Shown here piece by piece: positions 44,200 through 52,123 of a DNA stretch of 54,377 nucleotides. The notes under the pieces are model-generated. The model had not been told where the DNA came from. It worked only from the letters and a program-made list of their open reading frames with translations, and did not search any database. The first letter of the stretch is position 1. Each line of letters begins with the position of its first letter. Source of the DNA: Planctomycetaceae bacterium (GTDB taxonomy: Bacteria > Planctomycetota > Planctomycetia > Planctomycetales > Planctomycetaceae); the NCBI GenBank assembly GCA_020850695.1, contig JADZEF010000275.1, forward strand, positions 1-54,377, written 5' to 3'. The translations under genes were made by a program, and so were the position numbers.

Positions 44200-44219
44200 C
44201 GTCCCATCCGTCGTTTCCG
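44200..44219. repeat. Lone copy of the CCGTCCCATCCGTCGTTTCC motif
   Basis: An exact 20-base match to 221-240, and near match to the right arm at 40350-40376. The flanking CCGTCAACT and GTGGCCCCTGAG words extend the likeness to the 40-kb copy. Confidence 0.65.
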
Positions 44220-44323
44220 TGGCCCCTGAGCAGCCATTCCGAATTCACCGAGCGATTCAGAGACCATGACCGTTCTGCCGTGATGCGTCTCGAAAATTGA
44301 CCCCGAAAATTGGAACGGGAATG

Positions 44324-44602
44324 CTACAACCCTGGAGCGAATTCCTCAGTGCGGACTGGCCCCCACAAATGCGGCCGGATGCGTCGGTCAAGCCAGTGAA
44401 GGGGCTGGAAGATCCCACGAACAAGACGAGTTCCACCACGCGGAAGCGATGGAAAAGCCGGTAGCAGCGGCGGCGGGTGGGACTCAGTATACACTCCCAT
44501 CGGGGACGCTGGTTCTACCGTCGCGTAGTACGTCGCCGAATACACGCCGAGCAGCAGCAAGGCAGCGGCGATCCTCGGGGAGGAAGGCTTACGGTAGTTC
44601 AT
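44324..44602 (-). CDS. Small membrane-associated protein, uncharacterised
   Basis: A 92-residue protein from ATG 44602. One membrane helix (IAAALLLLGVYSATYYATV) near the N-terminus is followed by a Pro-rich and then basic aromatic stretch (FQPLHWLDRRIRPHLW). The ATG shares its A with the stop of an upstream tiny ORF (TGATG), which supports a coupled start. I do not recognise the family. The longer in-frame extension to 44788 has no membrane or coding character. Confidence 0.5.
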   Translation of the reverse strand: MNYRKPSSPRIAAALLLLGVYSATYYATVEPASPMGVYTESHPPPLLPAFPSLPRGGTRLVRGIFQPLHWLDRRIRPHLWGPVRTEEFAPGL

Positions 44603-44679
44603 CAGCGCCGCCAGGCGTCGAACAGCGGGTGGATTCCGAGCACCGAGGGGGTGACCGCGACGACTAGCACGATCAGCAC
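44602..44679 (-). CDS. Possible 25-residue hydrophobic leader-like peptide
   Basis: GTG 44679 has GAGAGGA about 7 bases upstream and encodes a very hydrophobic peptide (LIVLVVAVTPSVLGIHPLFD) that stops at TGATG, the overlapping start of the next small protein. It could be a genuine micro-membrane protein or only a translational coupling leader. An in-frame stop just upstream fixes its length. Confidence 0.35.
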   Translation of the reverse strand: MLIVLVVAVTPSVLGIHPLFDAWRR

Positions 44680-44816
44680 AGTCCGTTCCTCTCACTTCAC
44701 CGATTTGACACCCGGCGAGGGTCGATTGACAATCGTGCCGGGCGACTCGGGACACAAATGTCGCGGATTTAGCCCGCAACTCAGTCATCCATCCTCAATC
44801 ATACGGCGGCCTCGTC

Positions 44817-46166
44817 ATGCCACGCACTCCCCTCTCCCGACGCCACTTCCTCGCCGCCTCGGGGCTCGCGACTCTCGCCACCGGCCTGGCGTCGGTCTCG
44901 GGCGAAGAGACCGATGGCCGTCCGCCGGTGACCAATCCGCGAGCCACCTCGGGCGACGACCGCTTCGAACCGAAATGGGACGAACGTCTGACCGTCACCG
45001 TCGGCCCGAAGGACGCCGACATCGTCGGAACCAGCGCGAAAGCGCTCCAGGCCGCTGTCGACTACGTCACGCGTTTCGGCGGCGGAACGGTTCAGATTCT
45101 CCCCGGCACCTACAAGCTGCGGAACGCCGTCACGCTCAGTTCCAACGTCCGCATCCTCGGGAGCGGGCTCGACAGCATTCTCCTCAAGGAGCCGAGCCAC
45201 GGCACGAAACTCGACGTCGACTCGGACTGGTACGACCAGGAGATCACGCTCAGGGACGCGAAGGGCTTCGAGGTCGGCGATGGCGTCTGCCTCCGCACCA
45301 AGAACCCGCACAACGGCGGCATGGAAGTCCTCAAGCGGACCCTCATCGCCCGCAGCGGCAACCGCTTCAAGCTCGATAAGGCCCTGCGTCAGAATTACTG
45401 GCTGATGGGCGATTCGTCCTGCACGTCGCTCTTCCCGATCCTCACGGGAGAGAACATCGCGAATGTCGTCATCGAGAACGTCACGCTCGACGGCAACGGC
45501 AAGCAGAACGAAAACCTCGACGGCAACTATGCGGGGTGCGTGTTCCTGCAGGACTGCAACCGCATCGCGATGCGGAAGGTGACCGCCCGCAACTACAACG
45601 GCGACGGCCTCAGCTGGCAGATCTGCCACGACGTCACCGTCGAAGACTGCCACAGCCACGACAACGCCGGCCTCGGCATGCACCCCGGCAGCGGGTCGCA
45701 GCGGCCCCTCATCCGCAACAATCTGATCGAGCGGAACGACATCGGCATCTTCTTCTGCTGGGGCGTGAAGTACGGCCTGGCCGAGAAGAACCGCGTCGTC
45801 GACATCCGCAAGCACGGCATCTCGATCGGTCATCGCGACACCGATAACGTCGTCCGGGACAACGACGTGACGGGGAGCGGCCAGGTCGGCGTCCTCTTCC
45901 GCCCCGAGCGCGGCAAGGCCTTCGCCCCGCACCGCAACCTCTTCGAGAACAACCGGATCATCAACACGGGTGACGACAAGGCGATCGCGGTCGACGTGCA
46001 GGGTCAGGTCGAAGCGGTGACGCTGAAGAACAACGTCATCAAGGAAACCCGCGCCCCGATGCAGCGCGTCGGCGTGAAGATCGGCTCTGAGACGAAGGAC
46101 ATCACGCTGGCCGACAACCGCATTGAGGGCTTCGCGACCGAAGTGTCCGACATGCGGACGCGATGA
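44817..46166 (+). CDS. Tat-exported right-handed beta-helix protein (pectate lyase-like)
   Basis: A 449-residue protein. A Tat signal (LSRRHFLAASGLATLATG) is followed by AALQAAVDYV-like start of a pectate-lyase-3/parallel beta-helix domain: GGTVQILPGTYKLRNAV, SNVRILGSG, then many short rungs such as NVVIENVTLDGNG, NRIAMRKVTARNYNGDG, HDVTVEDCHSHDNAG and RNNLIERNDIGIF. This is a carbohydrate-active or glycan-binding fold; catalytic residues cannot be assigned by eye. It is followed at 90 bases by a WD40 gene on the same strand. Confidence 0.8.
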   Translation: MPRTPLSRRHFLAASGLATLATGLASVSGEETDGRPPVTNPRATSGDDRFEPKWDERLTVTVGPKDADIVGTSAKALQAAVDYVTRFGGGTVQILPGTYKLRNAVTLSSNVRILGSGLDSILLKEPSHGTKLDVDSDWYDQEITLRDAKGFEVGDGVCLRTKNPHNGGMEVLKRTLIARSGNRFKLDKALRQNYWLMGDSSCTSLFPILTGENIANVVIENVTLDGNGKQNENLDGNYAGCVFLQDCNRIAMRKVTARNYNGDGLSWQICHDVTVEDCHSHDNAGLGMHPGSGSQRPLIRNNLIERNDIGIFFCWGVKYGLAEKNRVVDIRKHGISIGHRDTDNVVRDNDVTGSGQVGVLFRPERGKAFAPHRNLFENNRIINTGDDKAIAVDVQGQVEAVTLKNNVIKETRAPMQRVGVKIGSETKDITLADNRIEGFATEVSDMRTR

Positions 46167-46256
46167 GCGAATGAAATACGGCGGAACTTCGAGGCATTTC
46201 GACAGTCGACGGATAGATACGACGGAAGCAACTCATTACTTCAGGAGCGGCAATCT

Positions 46257-47414
46257 ATGGATCGTATTCAGTTCCATGTTGTTCCGACTTTTGTCGTCCT
46301 GTTTGTCTGCCAGCTATTTCTGTTGAACGCGGCACCTGCCCAAGAGGTTACGGTCAGCAGCGTTGCAGCGATCAGCGACGAGGTCAGTTCGCTTGCCTGG
46401 TCATCCGACGGGCAATGGCTGGTCGGCGGCTGCCGGGATAGTGTCATTCGCCTCTGGGACATGCAGACCAACAAGCTTGCGCAGACGATCAAAGGTCCCC
46501 GCGGAGCGGTCCGCAACGTGGCGTTCACTTCGGACGGTGAGTCAATCCGGGCGACCAGCATGGATCGACGGGTCTACACCTACCGCACAAGCACCGGCGA
46601 ACAGCAACAGTCATGGGACACGGAATTCGGGTATTTCTCGTCGATGGCCGTCTCACCCGACAAGAAATCCATCTGGGTCGGCGGAACCTTTCTGAAGCCG
46701 CGCCCGCAGATTTCCGAATGTCAGGTGGCCCTGCGCGATGCGGCAACCGGTGAATTGCTGCGCGACCTTCCGCGTTGGGAAGGGCATCTGATTTCCTTGT
46801 CGCTCTCGAGCGACGGCAAGTGCATCGCCGCCGGCCACACGGGCGAAACCTTGAAGCAATGCGGATTGCACGTCCACGAGGCCGATTCGGGACGGGTCCG
46901 GTTTTCGATCGCGGATGACGTCGCCTACTCGCTGGCATGGTCGCCTGACTCGAGGACTTTGGCGTCCACAACCGTCAAGCAGGTTCCGGGCGAAGGGGGC
47001 AACCAGCGACATGCCGGACTGGTCCACCTGCGCGACGGCGCAACCGGCACGGTGCGGAAAACACTGGATGCTCCTGAATTCCACGGAATGATGGATGCAC
47101 TGTCGTTCTCTCCCGATGGACGGAAGATTGTGGCTGCGGGTATGGGGCCGACGCGCGATTTCCGCGACGAGCGCGGGTCCGGAAAGAGGCTGATGTCCGT
47201 CGTCACCCTGTGGGATGTGGAGACCGGCAAGTCGCTCTGGATCTATGAAGGCACGTGGGGGCCAACCCAGGCCCTGGCATTCTCGCCCGATGGAAAGACG
47301 ATCGCCTTCAGCGATGGTGGCTCCCTGCGGCTGCTGGACGTCGCAACCGGCCAATGGCGCGAAGAGCTGATGAAATTCACTTTCCGGACAGTTGATTCGG
47401 ATGAGGCGAAATAG
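46257..47414 (+). CDS. Secreted WD40-repeat protein, single propeller
   Basis: A 385-residue protein with a signal peptide (VVPTFVVLFVCQLFLLNAAPAQ) and about seven WD40-like blades (SLAWSSDGQWLVGG, IRLWDMQTNKLAQTIKG, LAWSPDSRTLAST, LSFSPDGRKIVAAG, VTLWDVETGKSLW, LAFSPDGKTIAFSDG), enough for one propeller. AGGAGCGG lies about 7 bases before the ATG. It is unlike the giant WD40 protein in blade consensus and in its less GC-rich 5' end, so it is probably not a recent copy. The 3' end lies 34 bases from the convergent helicase gene. Confidence 0.85.
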   Translation: MDRIQFHVVPTFVVLFVCQLFLLNAAPAQEVTVSSVAAISDEVSSLAWSSDGQWLVGGCRDSVIRLWDMQTNKLAQTIKGPRGAVRNVAFTSDGESIRATSMDRRVYTYRTSTGEQQQSWDTEFGYFSSMAVSPDKKSIWVGGTFLKPRPQISECQVALRDAATGELLRDLPRWEGHLISLSLSSDGKCIAAGHTGETLKQCGLHVHEADSGRVRFSIADDVAYSLAWSPDSRTLASTTVKQVPGEGGNQRHAGLVHLRDGATGTVRKTLDAPEFHGMMDALSFSPDGRKIVAAGMGPTRDFRDERGSGKRLMSVVTLWDVETGKSLWIYEGTWGPTQALAFSPDGKTIAFSDGGSLRLLDVATGQWREELMKFTFRTVDSDEAK

Positions 47415-47448
47415 CGAAAACGACTTCCGTCGTTCGCCGCGGCCATGG

Positions 47449-50400
47449 TCACAGCAGCACGACGATCCCTGATCCGACGAAGATCAACCGGCCGGTCACG
47501 CACGACGCCGGCAGTCCCGTCACCGTGCCGACCGATTCGCGGTAGGCCGCCATCTGCGGGGCGTAATGGGCGACCGACTGATCGAAGGCCTCTCGGTTGT
47601 CCGGGTCGACCGCGTCGGTCTTGAAGTCGACGATGTCCGCCGCGAGCGTCTCGTCTCCGGCGCGGCACCAGACGACACGGTCCATCGTTCCCTGCAACAG
47701 GGCTGAGTCGCTTCGCAAAGCAAAGGGACGCTCGCGCTCCGCAACGAGCGTCGCCTCGCCGTTCGCAAGTCTCTCGCGAACCTCAGTCGGCCATCCGCCC
47801 CCGGCTGCGGAAGATTTTGAGGTCGACGTCTTCCGTGAGCCCTTTGCTGCGCCCGTTGCGGCTTTTCCCGACGAGTAGAACGACCGGCTGAGGCACGCGC
47901 GGACGGCGGGGCGCCGGAGCATGCTGCGGAACCACTCCAGATCTTTTTCGAGGCTGAGGTCGGGCGTCACCAGCCCCAGCGCCGCCCGACGCAACACGTC
48001 CTCCGGCGGGTCGCCGTCATCGAGCCAATCGATCTGCTCGAACCACTTGTGAATCAGGGTCCCTCGAGCCATCGCCGCGGCGGCATCCAGCTTCAACAGT
48101 CGGCTCAGGCTGACAAATCCGCCCCCTTCCCGCCCCGACGGACTCTGACGGTCGAGCCCCCGCGAGCGCCGCTCCGGACTCGGCGCCAACCGCACGAGCA
48201 CAGGCACGTCCTCCGTCCTGCCTTCCGTCCCCCCCTCGCCCCCTGCCCCGCTGCGCCCATTTTCCTCGTGCCACTTCGCGTCACCGCACTCATACGCCGT
48301 CTTCTCGGGCGGCAACGGCGCTCCGTCCGTCAGCACGCTCCGCAGCAGCCCCGCGTGCGTGGCCGGCAGTGACTTCTCGTTCTCGCGCGACGGTGACAGC
48401 ACCATGTGCATCTCGTGCACCGCACGCGTCAGCGCCACGTACAACACGCACAGCGATTCATTCACCCGCTCGGCGTCATTCGCGTCGAACATCTGCTGCA
48501 ACTCGCGAGGAAGCAGCCCGCGCACCGGCTGCCCCGCGTAGCGGCATACCCGCACGATCGGACCCGTCGGCTCGTCACGCCCGGCGACCACCGTCGGCAC
48601 ACGCCCGGGGAACTGCGTGTCGAGTTCCGGCAGCACGACGATGTCGAACTGCAATCCCTTCGACTGATGCACGGTCATCACGCGGACCGACGCGGTGCTG
48701 GGATCTTCGACGCGCGTCGTCTGCACGAACGCGATGAACTCATCGGCCCGCACCGTCGCCTGCGACTCGAAGCGATACGCCAACTCGACGAGTTGCAGCA
48801 GCCGCTTCAGCTCGCGTTCGTCGTACCACGGCGTGATGGCTTTGACCCAGCGATACACTGTCGGCCCGTAGCCGTCGCGGAGCAGTCCTTCGCGAATCGA
48901 TCGCGAGACTTTTGATGCGACGTTCGTGTCCTTCCAATCAGCGAGGCCGATGACGGCTGCCAGCGGCGAATGCACGAGGTGAAACCGGGCGGCCGAATCG
49001 CCCGGATGATCGGCGAGAGCCATCGCCGAGAGAATCACCTGCACGCCGGTCGAATCGGTGAGCGGGTTTCCCCCTTCTTCGCTCGCGGCGACGCCGTGCC
49101 GCTCCCGCAGTTCATACACGAGACGGGCCACCACCTCGTTCCGTCGCACCAAGACGCCGATCGACCGCCCGGGCGAACGTCGCGCCAGTTCCGCCACCAG
49201 TTCTCCCGCGTATTGCAGCGTCCGTGCCGGCTGCTTGCCCCCTTCGGCGACGCGCGGGGCCGTCACCATCCGGCAGTAGCCGCCGTATTCGGTGCGGGCG
49301 GTGGAGTGCTGCTGGAATCGCTGTTTCCAGGCCACCGAGACGTCGGGATACTTCGCCAATTGAGAGGCAGACGGAAGCTTCTCGAAGATCGCGTTGACCG
49401 TCTCGATGACGGGGACGCTCGACCGGAAGCTCTGGTTGAGCGGTTCGATCGAGATGTTCGGCAGCCGCCCGGTGACGGCATCGAACACCGCCGAGACGCC
49501 GCCGCGCCATCCGTAAATGGCCTGCTTGACGTCCCCCACGCAGAAGAACGACCGACCGCGGGGGCTGCGGGTGACTTCCTGGGCGAAGCCTTCCAGCACC
49601 GACCACTGGGCCAGCGAGGTATCCTGAAACTCGTCGAGCAGCAGGTGCGTGATGCCTGCATCGAGTCGATAGGCGACATCCGCCGTCGTCAGCCGCTTCA
49701 GCCCGCGCGACAGGCATCGCGTCACGTCATCGAACCGCAACGCGCGGCGTTCGCTTTTCAGCCGCTGGTAGACCGTATTGAAGTGATCGAGCAGCCGCCA
49801 GCTTGCCTCGGTCTGATGAATCGTCTGGTTGATGAGAACGCCGATCGCGTGGTCGATCAGCGGCGTGTACACGTCGATCAGGTCGGGAAGCAGCTTCTGC
49901 CGCTGATACGTCTCGGCCTTCTCGAGGATCTTGGCTCCGAGTCCCTTCCCGAGAAACCCCTTCCAGTCCTGCTCCTGGCAGCGGGCGACGTCCCCCTTGT
50001 GGGCCTTCACCATGTGGCCGTTGGTGCCGACGGAGGGACAGTTTTCGAGAGCTTCAACCGCCAGCGTGAGTTCGTCAGACGTCAGGACGGGGCGGTGCTT
50101 CAGCGTGTGCCAGGCCTCGCGATCGGTCTCAAGAAAGAGTGCGTGCAGCCCGTTGACGACGCTGAAGATCTCGTCCGTGATCGAGCGATGGATCTCTCCC
50201 TTGCTGAGCAGGTGCATCAGCTCGACGACGTCGTTCGTTTCTTCCTCGCGAAGTACTTCCTGAATGGCCCTCGCCCGCAACGTGCGGTCGACGAGTTCGT
50301 CGCAGATCCGCCAGCCGGGGGGGAGGTCGAGTTCGAGTCCGAAGCTCCCCGCCAGTTGCACGAAGAAGCTGTCGAGCGTGCCGATCCGCAAGCGATGAAT

Positions 50401-50688
50401 GCGGCGGACGAGGCCCTGAAGCAGCGCCGCACATCCCGCCCGGTCGAGTTCCGGCATCTCCAGATGCTTCGCCAGCGCCGCCTGCTTTGCGGGGTCGTCC
50501 ACCGCTTCGGCCAGCCGCGTCAGGACGCGGTCGAGAATTTCACCGGCCGCCTTGCGGGCGAAAGTGGTGGCGAGAATATGATCCGGCGCTTCGCCCGAGG
50601 CGGCGAGGCCCAGAAAGCGATTCGACAGCTGGAACGTCTTGCCGGTTCCAGCCGAGGCGCGGATGACGGTATTCGGAAATGCGGGCAT
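47449..50688 (-). CDS. UvrD/RecB-family helicase-nuclease (AddA-like)
   Basis: A 1079-residue superfamily 1A helicase with a C-terminal nuclease. Seen: Walker A RASAGTGKTFQL (Lys17), ILATTFARKAAGEI (motif Ia), LLLDEFQDTSLAQW (motif II, near 350), GDVKQAIYGWRGG (motif III), MTVHQSKGLQFDIVVLPEL (motif V), LYVALTRAVHEMHM (motif VI), then a PD-(D/E)xK nuclease with GTMDRVV, DIVDFKTD (near 1020) and YAPQMAAYR. This is the AddA/RecB plan for processing double-strand breaks. No AddB or RecC partner is visible next to it. Start 50688 is preferred to 50832 because the helicase motif begins there, although no clear ribosome binding site is seen. Confidence 0.85.
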   Translation of the reverse strand: MPAFPNTVIRASAGTGKTFQLSNRFLGLAASGEAPDHILATTFARKAAGEILDRVLTRLAEAVDDPAKQAALAKHLEMPELDRAGCAALLQGLVRRIHRLRIGTLDSFFVQLAGSFGLELDLPPGWRICDELVDRTLRARAIQEVLREEETNDVVELMHLLSKGEIHRSITDEIFSVVNGLHALFLETDREAWHTLKHRPVLTSDELTLAVEALENCPSVGTNGHMVKAHKGDVARCQEQDWKGFLGKGLGAKILEKAETYQRQKLLPDLIDVYTPLIDHAIGVLINQTIHQTEASWRLLDHFNTVYQRLKSERRALRFDDVTRCLSRGLKRLTTADVAYRLDAGITHLLLDEFQDTSLAQWSVLEGFAQEVTRSPRGRSFFCVGDVKQAIYGWRGGVSAVFDAVTGRLPNISIEPLNQSFRSSVPVIETVNAIFEKLPSASQLAKYPDVSVAWKQRFQQHSTARTEYGGYCRMVTAPRVAEGGKQPARTLQYAGELVAELARRSPGRSIGVLVRRNEVVARLVYELRERHGVAASEEGGNPLTDSTGVQVILSAMALADHPGDSAARFHLVHSPLAAVIGLADWKDTNVASKVSRSIREGLLRDGYGPTVYRWVKAITPWYDERELKRLLQLVELAYRFESQATVRADEFIAFVQTTRVEDPSTASVRVMTVHQSKGLQFDIVVLPELDTQFPGRVPTVVAGRDEPTGPIVRVCRYAGQPVRGLLPRELQQMFDANDAERVNESLCVLYVALTRAVHEMHMVLSPSRENEKSLPATHAGLLRSVLTDGAPLPPEKTAYECGDAKWHEENGRSGAGGEGGTEGRTEDVPVLVRLAPSPERRSRGLDRQSPSGREGGGFVSLSRLLKLDAAAAMARGTLIHKWFEQIDWLDDGDPPEDVLRRAALGLVTPDLSLEKDLEWFRSMLRRPAVRACLSRSFYSSGKAATGAAKGSRKTSTSKSSAAGGGWPTEVRERLANGEATLVAERERPFALRSDSALLQGTMDRVVWCRAGDETLAADIVDFKTDAVDPDNREAFDQSVAHYAPQMAAYRESVGTVTGLPASCVTGRLIFVGSGIVVLL

Positions 50689-50839
50689 TGAAGGACGGAG
50701 GACGCGGGGCGAGCACAAAGACGGACGCCGAAAGCTTCCGAGCCCCGTGATTATAGAACGATCTCGCGCGCCGCGGCACCAGCGCCCGACGGTTGCGAGA
50801 GCGTTCCAGCATTCTGTGTTTGAGTTTCCCAATCAAAAA

Positions 50840-50870
50840 GGAAGGGTGCATCGGTGTGATGCTCCCTTCC
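50840..50870 (-). terminator. Rho-independent terminator of the DUF1559 gene
   Basis: A 13-bp stem with one mismatch (50840-50852 with 50858-50870) is followed, in minus-strand direction, by TTTTT (complement of 50835-50839). It stands 31 bases downstream of the DUF1559 stop and upstream of the helicase start. Confidence 0.75.
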
Positions 50871-50900
50871 CGCGGAAATTGCCACGAAGGTCAGACTCGA

Positions 50901-51842
50901 TCAGAAATCACCGACGACTTCGTTTCCGGCCCGCGTCGTCAGCGCGTCATAGACCTGCACATTGAGGTTCTGGGAAATGAACCGGACGGAACCGTCGGCG
51001 AGGAGATGCTGAGCGCCGCCGGCGTGCATGCTCGACGGTCCCCACTTCTGTTCGATGGCGGCCGACGGGCCGTAGAGGTTGGGGAAGTAGACGGTGTAGT
51101 TGATCGAGACGGTCGGGCCGCCGTAGTACGGGACGGTCGACATGTTCGTCGGATCGAGCCAGCGGGCGCAGACCGAGGCGCTCGATCCGTCGATCCAGAC
51201 CGACGCGTCCTGCTCGCGGCTCTCGGCGATGAGAATGGTGTTCGTCGTTCCGTCGGTGATGTCGCGGATCTTCGACTTTGAACCCGGATACATCACGCCT
51301 TGCGGGGAGGAACCCGGAGCGAGCGAAGCCGCCGAGACGGCGCCCATCGCCACGTAATTGCGGATGGCGAACGTCGTCGCAATGGCTGTGTAAGCGGAGT
51401 TCGTGCTGTAGTCGACGCCGGAAAAACTCGGGCAACGGTAGAACGGCAGAACCGTCGCCGCCATCGCCTGGTTGGCCGGAGCAAGGGCCGAGACGTTGTA
51501 GTTGATCTTGTTGTAGATGCTCGCCTGATCGATATAGGGAAGGATCAGGCTGGCGAAGCTGTGAAGATGGATGTCCGGGTGCGACAGGCTCATCCCCGAG
51601 AGCGATGCATAACTCCACACCCCCTTGCCGAGCCCGCTGGTGCTCGAGGGCGGGAAGAGGCCGAACGCGCTTTCGTAGTTGTGCAGCGCGAGGCCGATCT
51701 GCTTCAGGTTGTTCTTGCACTGAGTGCGGCGGGCCGCTTCGCGGGCCTGCTGCACGGCGGGAAGGAGCAGCGCGATCAGGATCGCGATGATGGCGATGAC
51801 CACCAGTAATTCAATGAGCGTGAACGCGCGACGACGATTCAT
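50901..51842 (-). CDS. DUF1559 domain protein with prepilin-type N-terminus
   Basis: A 313-residue protein of the family greatly expanded in planctomycetes. The N-terminus [29 protein letters not shown] is a type IV prepilin/pseudopilin cleavage and methylation site (G/A-FTLIE). It continues [28 protein letters not shown], and ends with the [20 protein letters not shown] motif of DUF1559. Members are presumed secreted or surface fibres or carriers delivered by a type II secretion/pilus-like machine. It has its own promoter region and terminator, so it is monocistronic. Confidence 0.95.
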   Translation of the reverse strand: MNRRRAFTLIELLVVIAIIAILIALLLPAVQQAREAARRTQCKNNLKQIGLALHNYESAFGLFPPSSTSGLGKGVWSYASLSGMSLSHPDIHLHSFASLILPYIDQASIYNKINYNVSALAPANQAMAATVLPFYRCPSFSGVDYSTNSAYTAIATTFAIRNYVAMGAVSAASLAPGSSPQGVMYPGSKSKIRDITDGTTNTILIAESREQDASVWIDGSSASVCARWLDPTNMSTVPYYGGPTVSINYTVYFPNLYGPSAAIEQKWGPSSMHAGGAQHLLADGSVRFISQNLNVQVYDALTTRAGNEVVGDF

Positions 51843-51933
51843 GACATCTCCGGACGGCAGGGACGAAGAGGCAGGACGGTGGATGGCGGGCGAGCGGGCT
51901 GGGACTCAACATTTTTACAAATGTCAGAATGTT

Positions 51934-51962
51934 AAAGTAAAAATCTACATGATGATTGTCAA
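51934..51962 (-). promoter_or_regulatory. Sigma-70-like promoter of the DUF1559 gene
   Basis: On the minus strand a perfect TTGACA (51957-51962) is separated by 17 bases from TACTTT (51934-51939), a partial -10. The region is the most AT-rich in the window. An AACATT/AATGTT dyad with an inner ACATTT/AAATGT pair lies just downstream (about 51908-51933) and could be an operator. Experimental support is lacking. Confidence 0.45.
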
Positions 51963-52123
51963 ACGAACATAAGAATGTCATTCCTCCTCGAGATCGAACC
52001 GGGCCGATTGACGGGTTGCGCCGGTTCCCTTCAGAATGTTCTCACCGTTCGAGCTCCCCGGACGTCGAAGTCCGGTGCGGGCCGGACGTGGCCCCCGCCA
52101 GGTTCTCCTTTTCGCAGGTCGTC

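Noticed and set aside
46257..47414. Second WD40 gene as a recent duplicate of the giant WD40 gene
   Set aside because: Blade consensus, linkers and codon use differ; there is no long shared nucleotide segment.
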